Source of the DNA: Bacteroidales bacterium
GTDB taxonomy: Bacteria > Bacteroidota > Bacteroidia > Bacteroidales > UBA932
DNA length: 9,172 nucleotides
Direction: 5' to 3'
Assembly (NCBI GenBank): GCA_017429885.1
Contig: JAFROA010000229.1
Coordinates: forward strand, 1-9,172
The notes beneath the pieces are model-generated. The model had not been told where the DNA came from and made no database searches. It was given only the letters and a program-made list of their open reading frames with translations. The position numbers and the translations under genes were made by a program. Shown here piece by piece: positions 1 to 6,523 of this stretch; within the stretch, counting starts at the first letter, position 1; every line of letters starts with the position of its first letter.

Positions 1-945
1 CCTTATTTCAACTTCGAGCGCCAAATCGCCGCCGGCGATCCCGCCTCATTCACAAAGACTCTCAAGTGCGAGCTGCCTCAGGAGACCATCCTAGAGACCG
101 CCCTCCTCTACCTCGAAAGCGGTCTTCTCGACGAGGCCTCCGAGCTCTGCGCCATGACTGAATATCCTACAGCCAAGTATCTGGGAGCCTACATCGCCTG
201 CCTTAAGGGCGACACCTCCAAGTCCGACGCTCTCCTCAAGGAAGCCAACGCCGCCTCGCCAGAATTCGTCTTCCCCTTCAGGCCGGAAATGGTCAAGGTG
301 TTCGACTGGGCAGTCGGCAAGACCCCCAACTGGAAACTCAACTACTACAAAGCTTTGATCCTCTGGCGTCACGCCGCCAAGGACAAGGCCGCCGAGCTTC
401 TGGAAGCTTGCGGGAACCAGCCCGACTACAATCCTTTCTATCTCACGAGAGCCCTTCTACGCTCTGGTAATGAAAAACTCGCCGACCTCAAGAAGGCCGA
501 GTCTCTCTCGCAGGATTGGCGCACCGGAAAGGCGTTGGTGGACTACTACAGGAATAACTCAGAGTGGAAAGAGGCTCTTGACGCCGGTGAGAGGTACTTC
601 AAGAAATATCCGGACAAATTCGAGTTCGGACTCGCCTATGCCGACGCTCTCTGCGGAGCCAAGCAGTACACGAAGTCCCTCAAAGTCCTGTCCAAACTCA
701 AGGTCATGCCTATGGAAGGCGCCAGAAGAGGCCATGAGATCTACCGCAAGGCCTGCCTCGGCAAAGCCAAGGATGAGCTGAAGGCCGGTAAGTTCGCGGC
801 TTGCATCAAGTCAGTGGAAGCCTCCAACATCTGGGACGAGAACCTCGGAGTCGGCAAACCCTACGATGTGATGATCGATCTCACCGAGGAGAATGCCATA
901 ATCAAGGCTGCGAAGGAGAAGAACAGGAACGCTTTCAACAACTAG
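1..945 (+). CDS. DUF5107/TPR-repeat protein, C-terminal part (5' end outside window)
   Basis: The frame is open from base 1 to a TAG stop at 943-945, giving 314 visible residues. No start codon is needed inside the window; the Met at 154 is internal. The sequence is a run of helical TPR-like pairs rich in Ala, Leu and Tyr (for example LLYLESGLLDEASEL near residues 36-50 and the KYLGAYIACLKGD stretch). It ends with features I recall from the C terminus of Bacteroidetes DUF5107 proteins: ASPEFVFPFRPE, a LLEACGNQPDYNPFYLTRA segment, EGARRGHEIYRKA and LGVGKPYD. Those proteins usually run to roughly a thousand residues, with an N-terminal carbohydrate-binding-like DUF5107 domain that would lie left of the window. 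The exact function is unknown; a link to glycan use is inference. It converges with the haem/TolB lipoprotein gene and overlaps it by four bases at the stop codons. Confidence 0.8.
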   Translation, partial: PYFNFERQIAAGDPASFTKTLKCELPQETILETALLYLESGLLDEASELCAMTEYPTAKYLGAYIACLKGDTSKSDALLKEANAASPEFVFPFRPEMVKVFDWAVGKTPNWKLNYYKALILWRHAAKDKAAELLEACGNQPDYNPFYLTRALLRSGNEKLADLKKAESLSQDWRTGKALVDYYRNNSEWKEALDAGERYFKKYPDKFEFGLAYADALCGAKQYTKSLKVLSKLKVMPMEGARRGHEIYRKACLGKAKDELKAGKFAACIKSVEASNIWDENLGVGKPYDVMIDLTEENAIIKAAKEKNRNAFNN

Positions 946-2396
946 GAAGAGACATCTATCCCTTTGTCATTCTTAGCCTTAAGGGCGATATCGCGGGCCG
1001 GGTAACTAACCGGTCCGCTTATCGTTTCAGGGATATTGTAGCTCTTCATGAATTCCCCGTAGAAGTCGGGGTCTTTCTGGGGAAGGACAAATGGCTTGGA
1101 AGGGTTGCCTTCCTCATCGATGTGGGTGAAATAAAGGCGGGTGTACAAGCCGTCATCCCTGCGGCTGCTGAACACGACCCAACGGCTGTTACCGCTCCAG
1201 GAGTGGTAGCTATCTGTCCTGGAGCTGTTGGCTTTCTCAAGAGGCTTGACGGAACCATCTTTGAGATCGACCATGTAGAGGTCCGCGTCTTGGTGCCATA
1301 TCGAGAAGTTGCCATATTCAGAGAGGGTCATCATCAGGAAGCGGCCGTCGGGAGAGACCCTGGGGAAAGAGACGCTCTTCCCTTTGTAGAGCGTGTCAAC
1401 CTTGTCCCCCACCGAACCGTCGGACTCGTTGAATGAGACGGAACAAAGGGCGTACTTCAGATCCGAGAACCGGCTTGGCATCTCGAGCGAGTCGGCGGTG
1501 CAGAAAAACAAGGTCCGCCCATCGGGAGAGAATGACGGGAAAGTCTCGAAAGAACTTCCCAAGGTCAATGTCGGGGATATCAGAACTTTGTGGTTATCAA
1601 CGTCATAGACCACAACATCGGACTTGAAGTCGAAGACCTCAACCCTGTTTGTGTCGGTGGTGTGAAATGCCTGCTTGGTGTCATTGACGGAGAAGGCGAT
1701 ATACTTGCCGGAAGGATGCCAATATGGGTACACCAATGCCGAGATTGTCTTGTCGGTCTTGGTGTTCAATTTCTCAAGTTTCCCGTCCCTGATCAGCATT
1801 GTGCCAGGATTGACGGCCCTCATGTGGAACAGCATGTTGCCGGGATCCCTCGCCAGGAAAGAATGGCAATTCATGCAGTTGCCGTCAGTCATATCGTTCT
1901 CGATGATGGCCGTCTCCTCGAAGTTCTCCACACAACGCTGGTAAATACCCATGTGGTTCCAGATCTCCTGGGCTGGCTCGATCAGACGGTAAGCCAGATA
2001 CGGATCAACCTTGTCCTCGGAGACGAAGATCTCGAAAGGCTTGTACCTCTTCCAACCCTTGGAATCCCCGGCAGAGACCGAAACCTCGATTGATCCCCCT
2101 GAAGCGCTGGCTGTCAATTGTTTCCAAGCTTTCAAAGGAATACGGACAAGTCCTTTGTCGGATAAAGTCGAGTAAGAAATTCCCCCGGCGTTGAAGGTAG
2201 CGGCCACCTTGTGCCGGGACTCATCGCCAATCAATTTGAAATTGAGCGGAGCGATGTTCACCGGTATTGTCACCCCGACATAATCGGGATATATCGGAGG
2301 CGTCTCATCCAGCGCTGTTACAGACCCGATGGTCCTCGCGCATGAGGCGAGGACCATAGGGAATATAACAGATAATACCGCTCTTCTGAAAAACAT
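942..2396 (-). CDS. Periplasmic lipoprotein with one c-type haem site and a TolB-like (PD40) propeller
   Basis: The 484-residue product starts with a lipoprotein signal: MFFRR, a hydrophobic stretch and a lipobox LASC with Cys19 as the acylated residue. An all-beta N-terminal region (about 30-125) precedes a conserved-looking linker with Cys155. Next comes a single c-type haem motif, CMNCH (Cys174, Cys177, His178). From about 218 onwards repeats typical of PD40/TolB beta-propeller blades appear: YPYWHPSGKYIAFS, FPSFSPDGRTLFF, FPRVSPDGRFLMM and YHSWSGNSRWVVFSSRR. Proteins with this layout occur in Bacteroides relatives, often labelled TolB-like or cytochrome c biogenesis protein; none that I know has an established role. 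Holo-protein would need the cytochrome c maturation system in the periplasm. The start codon lies one base after the glycosidase stop (TAG-G-ATG), so the two are almost certainly co-transcribed and translationally coupled. The family call is solid; function is unknown. Confidence 0.8.
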   Translation of the reverse strand: MFFRRAVLSVIFPMVLASCARTIGSVTALDETPPIYPDYVGVTIPVNIAPLNFKLIGDESRHKVAATFNAGGISYSTLSDKGLVRIPLKAWKQLTASASGGSIEVSVSAGDSKGWKRYKPFEIFVSEDKVDPYLAYRLIEPAQEIWNHMGIYQRCVENFEETAIIENDMTDGNCMNCHSFLARDPGNMLFHMRAVNPGTMLIRDGKLEKLNTKTDKTISALVYPYWHPSGKYIAFSVNDTKQAFHTTDTNRVEVFDFKSDVVVYDVDNHKVLISPTLTLGSSFETFPSFSPDGRTLFFCTADSLEMPSRFSDLKYALCSVSFNESDGSVGDKVDTLYKGKSVSFPRVSPDGRFLMMTLSEYGNFSIWHQDADLYMVDLKDGSVKPLEKANSSRTDSYHSWSGNSRWVVFSSRRDDGLYTRLYFTHIDEEGNPSKPFVLPQKDPDFYGEFMKSYNIPETISGPVSYPARDIALKAKNDKGIDVSS

Positions 2397-2397
2397 C

Positions 2398-4098
2398 CTA
2401 TTCGAAGGACTTGAGCAGGGCTTTACCGTCGTTTATGATCTGGGCGACCTCGGCATCAGTGGACTTCTCCCAGTCGATGTCAAGGATCTTCTGGAGCTGG
2501 GCGTCAAGAAGAGCGGCCTTCTTGGGATCGAGACCATCCCTGAGGATGCGGATCTTCTCATTGTCCTGAATACCCTCGATGAGGCGCTGGAAGGCGATGC
2601 TGGGGCCATCAGGATAGACGAGATAGCAGTCTCCAGCCCTCCAGGTGCGGAAACGGGAGTCCACGCAAGGGTTCTTAACCCAACTGTTGTAGGCCCAACG
2701 GAGATATCCGCTGTAACCAGTCGCGGCGGCGTACCAGCCAAGATAAGCGGACTCTGCGGGAGCGGAGTCGGTGAAGGTGTTGGGACGCTGAGGAGAGCAG
2801 CAGGTGTAGAAAGTGACCCTGTTGCCCTTGCCAAGATGAAGCGCCACCTGCTCGGGAGTGAGAGCCGGGATACCGGGACGAAGAGCGAAGCTGATGTCAT
2901 ACATCTTCTCAGCGATCTCGGGGCCGAAATAATTGATCGCACCCTCGATCCTGTATTCCTTGTCGGCCTTGCTGATTATGGAATACGCATGCTCCAGAAG
3001 AGCCTTCGGACGCTCGTCCATGGCGAGGCAGGTCTTTCCGAACCAACCCTTGGCCCTTAGGTGCTTGGCAAGGTCGGTCAGGAAGGGCAGCATATATTCC
3101 TCATATTCCTTAGAGCCAGGCTCCATCTTCTTGGAGACGGAGACATTGAGAGCCGCGTCGAAATACTCGTAAGTGAGGTGCCAAGGCAGGATGGAATAAC
3201 AGTCAATCTGCTCCGTGATGCCGCAGCTGAACATGAACTCGACCCACTTGTCGAAGACGGTGTAGTCATATTTCCAAGTGCCGTCCAGGCCCTTGAACTT
3301 TCCGACCATGCTCTCGAACGGATCCTCGGTCTGGCTGTTCCAAGGATGCTGGAATATGCTGGCGGTGATCACCTTCTGTCCTGCGGAGGCGAGATATTCC
3401 ATGATGGGACGCATCGTGTCGAAATGCTCCTTGCTCCAAAGCGGGACGTTGAAGTAGCGGGCCACAGCGTACGGGTTCTGCCAGAGGTCGAGGTGGAACT
3501 TCCAATCCTTCGGCTCGGGAAGGACTCTGTCGCTGACCTCGAGGGTATAGGGGATGGCCAACAACTTACCGTCACACTTGGCGGTGAGGGTACCCTTGTA
3601 TTTGCCGGGAACGGCGTCGCTGGGAATATTGATCGTCACCCAGACAGGGCGGACAGTCTTGGCCTCGACGGCCATCTTCCCGGCCTTCACCAGGCGGTCA
3701 GGAGCGAGAACAGAATCGCCCTTGAACACGACCTCTCCCATCACATAGGTCTCGAAATACTTGTCAATCTTATCGGAAGGAATGTAATGCCTTCCGAACC
3801 TCAGGTCGCTGGAGGAGACCTGGAAGGACTTCACGGCCACGGGAGTCACGAGAACTGCCTGCGCGTTGACTCTCTCTCCTCTCCAGCCATGGAGGGCGAC
3901 AGCCTTGTAAAGCGCCGGGACATCATCCTTCTTATAGCGCAGGTCAATCGATCCCCAGCCGAAATCCGTGGATTTCACGTTGTTCCAGACTGCCGGGGAT
4001 GTGGGATGCGGGTCATTCATCTCGACCACGGGAGTCTGGGCGAGAGCCATCACTCCGGCGGCGAGGAAACATGCGGTTGCTAATAAAAATGATCTCAT
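2398..4098 (-). CDS. Secreted GH123-like (DUF4091) glycosidase, probable beta-N-acetylgalactosaminidase
   Basis: Read from the ATG at 4098 the product has 566 residues and a clear Sec signal peptide (MRSFLLATACFLAAGVMALA, cleavage likely before Gln21). An N-terminal beta domain (about 25-190) is followed by a TIM-barrel-like region (about 195-470) and a DUF4091 C-terminal module with a recognisable YPDGPSIAFQRLIEGIQDNE segment (about 495-514). This layout and length match the GH123 family, whose known members hydrolyse terminal beta-N-acetylgalactosamine by substrate-assisted catalysis with an adjacent Asp-Glu pair. The MDE at 360-362 (Asp361, Glu362) at the end of a predicted strand fits that pair. 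The reading frame extends back to an ATG at 4152, but that would place the promoter at 4123-4153 inside the gene and put 18 non-signal residues before the signal peptide, so 4098 is preferred. It is the first gene of a two-gene operon. Substrate specificity is inferred from family only; many DUF4091 proteins are uncharacterised. Confidence 0.78.
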   Translation of the reverse strand: MRSFLLATACFLAAGVMALAQTPVVEMNDPHPTSPAVWNNVKSTDFGWGSIDLRYKKDDVPALYKAVALHGWRGERVNAQAVLVTPVAVKSFQVSSSDLRFGRHYIPSDKIDKYFETYVMGEVVFKGDSVLAPDRLVKAGKMAVEAKTVRPVWVTINIPSDAVPGKYKGTLTAKCDGKLLAIPYTLEVSDRVLPEPKDWKFHLDLWQNPYAVARYFNVPLWSKEHFDTMRPIMEYLASAGQKVITASIFQHPWNSQTEDPFESMVGKFKGLDGTWKYDYTVFDKWVEFMFSCGITEQIDCYSILPWHLTYEYFDAALNVSVSKKMEPGSKEYEEYMLPFLTDLAKHLRAKGWFGKTCLAMDERPKALLEHAYSIISKADKEYRIEGAINYFGPEIAEKMYDISFALRPGIPALTPEQVALHLGKGNRVTFYTCCSPQRPNTFTDSAPAESAYLGWYAAATGYSGYLRWAYNSWVKNPCVDSRFRTWRAGDCYLVYPDGPSIAFQRLIEGIQDNEKIRILRDGLDPKKAALLDAQLQKILDIDWEKSTDAEVAQIINDGKALLKSFE

Positions 4099-4122
4099 AT
4101 CGAAGACAAAGGTTAATCTCGT

Positions 4123-4153
4123 TAAAGTTAGCCATATACCCGGACTTTTCAAA
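4123..4153 (-). promoter_or_regulatory. Bacteroidetes-type promoter for the glycosidase/lipoprotein operon
   Basis: On the minus strand TTTG (4153-4150) is followed after exactly 19 bases by TAACTTTA (4130-4123). The Bacteroidetes primary sigma factor recognises TTTG at -33 and TAnnTTTG at -7 with about 19-20 bases between, so only the last base of the -7 box differs. Transcription would begin near 4116, leaving a leader of about 18 bases before the ATG at 4098. A second, poorer -7-like string, TAACCTTTG (one base too long), lies at 4115-4107. No Shine-Dalgarno sequence is seen, as is usual in this phylum. Confidence 0.6.
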
Positions 4154-4195
4154 ATGATTTGGCATGGAAATTGGTCGCTTTGTTTTCGCTTATTT

Positions 4196-4205
4196 TTTGA
4201 TCAAA
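4196..4205. promoter_or_regulatory. 10-base perfect palindrome touching the start codon of the cysteine hydrolase gene
   Basis: TTTGATCAAA is a perfect dyad whose last A is the first base of the ATG at 4205. It lies in the 106-base divergent intergenic region (4099-4204), which otherwise holds the minus-strand promoter and an AT-rich run (TTATTTTTTG) before the gene. It could be an operator for the hydrolase gene or just chance in AT-rich DNA. I found no convincing plus-strand -33/-7 pair with correct spacing: the TATTTTTT at 4191-4198 has no TTTG at the right distance. Confidence 0.25.
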
Positions 4206-4756
4206 TGGAAAAACTTAATCATCCCGCGATCCTAGTCGTCGACATGCTCAACGACTTCGTCACCGGTGCGCTCGCATGCGACCGTGGTAAGGCTATTGTT
4301 CCCGCAACCGCAAGGCTTCTCAATGCCGCGCGTGAGAAGGGGGTTCCCGTGATATTCTGCAACGACTGCCACATTAAGGGCATCGACCGCGAACTGAAAC
4401 TCTGGGGTGACCACGCCATTAAGGGCACGCCGGGTGCCGAGGTTATCCCTGAGTTGGAGCTTTGCGAGAAGGACTATGTCGTGCCGAAGCGCCGCTACAG
4501 CGGTTTCTTCCAGACAGACCTGGACATCCTTCTTAAGGAACTTGGCGTTCAGACCGTGATCATCACGGGCCTTCACACCCACATGTGCTGCCGCCACACC
4601 TCCGCCGACGCTTACTGCCTCGGCTATGATGTGGTCGTTGCCAAGGAAGCGACAAACTCCTTCACCGAGGAGGATTACCTGGGTGGCCTCGCCTATCTCA
4701 AGACCTGCTACGGTGCTGACGCCTATTCCAACGATGAGCTGATCGCCGCGATGTAG
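4205..4756 (+). CDS. Isochorismatase-family cysteine hydrolase, nicotinamidase-like
   Basis: The 183-residue protein from the ATG at 4205 carries the complete triad of the isochorismatase-like hydrolase fold: Asp13 in ILVVDMLNDF, Lys95 in VVPKRRYSGF and Cys128 in TGLHTHMCCRHT. It also has nicotinamidase-style metal-site residues: Asp54 and His56 in NDCH, and His70 in WGDHAIKGTPGAEV, which resembles the W-x-x-H-x-x-x-G-T-x-G segment of PncA-type enzymes. The expected reaction is hydrolysis of nicotinamide to nicotinate and ammonia in NAD salvage, in the cytosol; no signal peptide is seen. Related amidases with other small amide substrates share these residues, so the substrate is not certain. 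The frame is open upstream to 3968, but residues before 4205 do not resemble the family and run back into the divergent gene, so the shorter start is chosen. A Nudix gene follows closely on the same strand. Confidence 0.8.
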   Translation: MEKLNHPAILVVDMLNDFVTGALACDRGKAIVPATARLLNAAREKGVPVIFCNDCHIKGIDRELKLWGDHAIKGTPGAEVIPELELCEKDYVVPKRRYSGFFQTDLDILLKELGVQTVIITGLHTHMCCRHTSADAYCLGYDVVVAKEATNSFTEEDYLGGLAYLKTCYGADAYSNDELIAAM

Positions 4757-4778
4757 CATCCAATTGGTTTTGGACAAT

Positions 4779-5156
4779 TTGAAACATATAGAAGTGGTCG
4801 CCGCCGTCATCCGGAAAGGCGACCACATTTTCGCTACCCAAAGAGGGTACGGGGACTTCAAGGACTGGTGGGAGTTCCCGGGAGGAAAGATTGAGAAAGG
4901 TGAGACTCCGCAGGAGGCGCTCCGGAGGGAAATCCGGGAAGAACTGTCGGCGGAAATAATTATAGATAAACACCTTAAGACCGTGGAATGGAACTATCCC
5001 AACTTCCACCTCACCCTCCACTGCTACCTTTGCTCCCTCGCCTCGGATGAGATGACACTGAACGAGCACGAGGCCGCTCGATGGCTGGCCCCTGATTCGA
5101 TCTACTCAGTGAAATGGCTCCCGGCAGACGAGGATGTGGTGAAGCTTCTTGTCTAG
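4779..5156 (+). CDS. MutT-type Nudix (deoxy)nucleoside triphosphate pyrophosphohydrolase
   Basis: This small Nudix hydrolase (125 residues from the TTG at 4779) begins KHIEVVAAVI and carries ATQRGYGDFKDWWEFPGGK, the signature of bacterial MutT/CTP pyrophosphohydrolase-like proteins. The Nudix box spans residues 36-58: Gly36, Glu42, Arg50-Glu51, Glu54-Glu55, the last group providing the metal ligands. The usual Gly near its end is Ser57, a position I recall as variable in this subfamily. It probably hydrolyses damaged or non-canonical nucleoside triphosphates to monophosphate and pyrophosphate in the cytosol. No ATG is available; TTG codons occur at 4764, 4770 and 4779. The last puts the start where relatives begin (M-K-x-I-E-V-V), 22 bases after the hydrolase stop. 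The gene probably shares a transcript with the hydrolase. Its stop overlaps that of the convergent GntP gene by four bases. Confidence 0.83.
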   Translation: MKHIEVVAAVIRKGDHIFATQRGYGDFKDWWEFPGGKIEKGETPQEALRREIREELSAEIIIDKHLKTVEWNYPNFHLTLHCYLCSLASDEMTLNEHEAARWLAPDSIYSVKWLPADEDVVKLLV

Positions 5157-5160
5157 ACAA
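5149..5160. repeat. 12-base perfect palindrome containing both convergent stop codons
   Basis: TTGTCTAGACAA reads the same on both strands. The Nudix gene ends GTC-TAG within it on the plus strand and the GntP gene ends GTC-TAG within it on the minus strand, so both proteins end in Leu-x-Val. The symmetry continues weakly outward (one mismatch, one G-T pair, then two pairs). As RNA it would form only a short stem around a CTAG loop with no following U-run, so it is not a convincing intrinsic terminator. Confidence 0.6.
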
Positions 5161-6514
5161 AGAGCGAGATAACGAGGGCACATAGGAAGCCGGTCGCACC
5201 GACAAGAGTCTCCATAATGGTCCAAGTCTTAAGGGTGGTCTTCTCGTCTATCCCGAGCAGTGACTTGACGAGCCAGAAGCCAGAGTCGTTGAAATGGGAA
5301 CAGACTGTAGCCCCGCCGGCGATGGCGGCCGTGACGCATGCGAGATGGACAGGCGAGAGCCCGCTGACTTCAGGCATGGCGGCGATCATGCCGGCGGCCA
5401 TAGTCATCGCCACTGTGGCGGAACCAACTGAAATACGCACAAATACGGCGACAATAAACGCCACGATCACGATCGGGAGAGAAGCTGAACTGACGGCCTG
5501 CCCGATCACCTCCCCCAGCCCGGAATATTGCAGGATATAGCGCAGGACCCCGCCGCAGGCGGTCACAAGCAAAATCAGCCCAACCGGCTCCAGCGATTTT
5601 GTCATCACCTTCTCCAGCTCTTCTTTTGTATATCCGTTCTTGTAACCCAGAAGGATCATTGCCGTGAGGGTCGCTATGGTCAAAGCGACAAACGGTTCGC
5701 CCAAGAAGCCCAAGACAGGCCTCGCAGGAGCCATCACATCCCATACTCCGGCGATTGATTTAAGGATAATCAGCCCGAGGGGGATAAGGATTATCAACGC
5801 GACGGTCCAGAAAGAGGGCAGCTTGGAGTCGTCTTTATCGGGATGGTCGAGGAAATAATCAGGAACAGGAATAAAATACTTTTTGCCGCAATAAGCTCCC
5901 CAGATCGGACCAGCCACGACCATTGAGACAATCCCGCAAAGGATCCCGATGATTATGACCCAGCCTAAATCGACACCTAGCATCGTCGCGACCAGCACCG
6001 GGCCTGGAGTCGGAGGGATAAACGCATGACCCACGGCGAGCCCGGCGAGTAGAGGAATGGCATAATAGAGCGATGACCGGCCTGTACGACGGGCCAGAGA
6101 GAAAGCCAACGGGATGAGAATCACAAGGCCGGCATCGAAGAACACAGGCATCGCTATGACAAGACCGGTTATAGCCAGAGCCCAGGCTGCCTTTCGGTCG
6201 CCAAACTTATCTACCATCCTGACAGCTAACGTTTTGGCTCCGCCTGATATCTCCAGGATTGAGCCGAACATCGAGCCCAGGCCGACCAGCAACGCTATTC
6301 CTTTAAGAGTATTCCCGACACCGTCATCGACAGCCTTGACTATATCACCGAAAGACATCCCGGCCCCGAGGCCGATTAGGACAGCCCCGACAAGGATGGC
6401 AATCATCGCTGGAATTTTGAACTTGATGATCAGCACCATCAAGATAGCGATCCCCAAAATGGCGGCGATCACAAGCCTGGCGGAAGATAATGTCGCTACG
6501 TCAGTCAAAACCAT
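5153..6514 (-). CDS. GntP-family transporter (gluconate/organic anion:H+ symporter type)
   Basis: The 453-residue protein is almost wholly hydrophobic, with about 12 likely membrane segments, matching GntP-family length. Recognisable family features are GGAKTLAVRMVDKFG (91-105), AMPVFFDAGLVILIPL (121-136), GHAFIPPTPGP (162-172), VGSATVAM (363-370) and GGATVCSHFNDSGFWLVK (400-417). Members import gluconate, related sugar acids, hydroxy acids or glycerate with protons across the inner membrane; the substrate here cannot be read from sequence. The ATG at 6514 is nine bases after the DASS transporter stop, so the two genes are in one operon. The start is preceded by ACGACACT, identical to the sequence before the DASS start. 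No Shine-Dalgarno is visible. The stop overlaps the Nudix stop. Confidence 0.9.
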   Translation of the reverse strand: MVLTDVATLSSARLVIAAILGIAILMVLIIKFKIPAMIAILVGAVLIGLGAGMSFGDIVKAVDDGVGNTLKGIALLVGLGSMFGSILEISGGAKTLAVRMVDKFGDRKAAWALAITGLVIAMPVFFDAGLVILIPLAFSLARRTGRSSLYYAIPLLAGLAVGHAFIPPTPGPVLVATMLGVDLGWVIIIGILCGIVSMVVAGPIWGAYCGKKYFIPVPDYFLDHPDKDDSKLPSFWTVALIILIPLGLIILKSIAGVWDVMAPARPVLGFLGEPFVALTIATLTAMILLGYKNGYTKEELEKVMTKSLEPVGLILLVTACGGVLRYILQYSGLGEVIGQAVSSASLPIVIVAFIVAVFVRISVGSATVAMTMAAGMIAAMPEVSGLSPVHLACVTAAIAGGATVCSHFNDSGFWLVKSLLGIDEKTTLKTWTIMETLVGATGFLCALVISLFV

Positions 6515-6522
6515 AGTGTCGT
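6512..6522 (-). repeat. Start-codon leader repeat ACGACACTATG, copy 1 (GntP gene)
   Basis: On the minus strand ACGACACT directly precedes the ATG of the GntP gene; the same 11 bases, start codon included, end at the ATG of the upstream DASS gene (8037-8027). This copy lies in the nine-base gap after the DASS stop codon. No purine-rich ribosome site is present, so the element may take part in translation initiation or its control; that is inference. Confidence 0.5.
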
Positions 6523-6523
6523 A

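Noticed and set aside
3061..4083. A 340-codon open frame on the plus strand opposite the glycosidase gene
   Set aside because: It is antisense to a well-supported GH123/DUF4091 gene, shows no recognisable domain, and such long shadow frames are expected opposite GC-rich coding DNA. The same applies to plus frames at 2329-3060 and 801-1436 and the minus frame at 4232-4861.
4069..4098. Possible lipobox (LATAC) near the N terminus of the glycosidase
   Set aside because: The Cys is residue 10, too close to the start for a lipoprotein signal, and a normal signal peptidase I site follows at ALA-Q.
4099..4152. Longer start for the glycosidase at 4152
   Set aside because: It would add 18 residues ahead of a complete signal peptide and place the near-consensus promoter inside the coding region.
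4586..4591. Two adjacent Cys residues at the hydrolase active site
   Set aside because: The first aligns with the catalytic Cys and the second falls on a variable position, so nothing unusual follows from it.
4884..4952. Ser replacing the Gly near the end of the Nudix box
   Set aside because: All metal-binding Glu residues are present and this Gly is variable in the CTP/MutT-like subfamily, so loss of activity is not implied.
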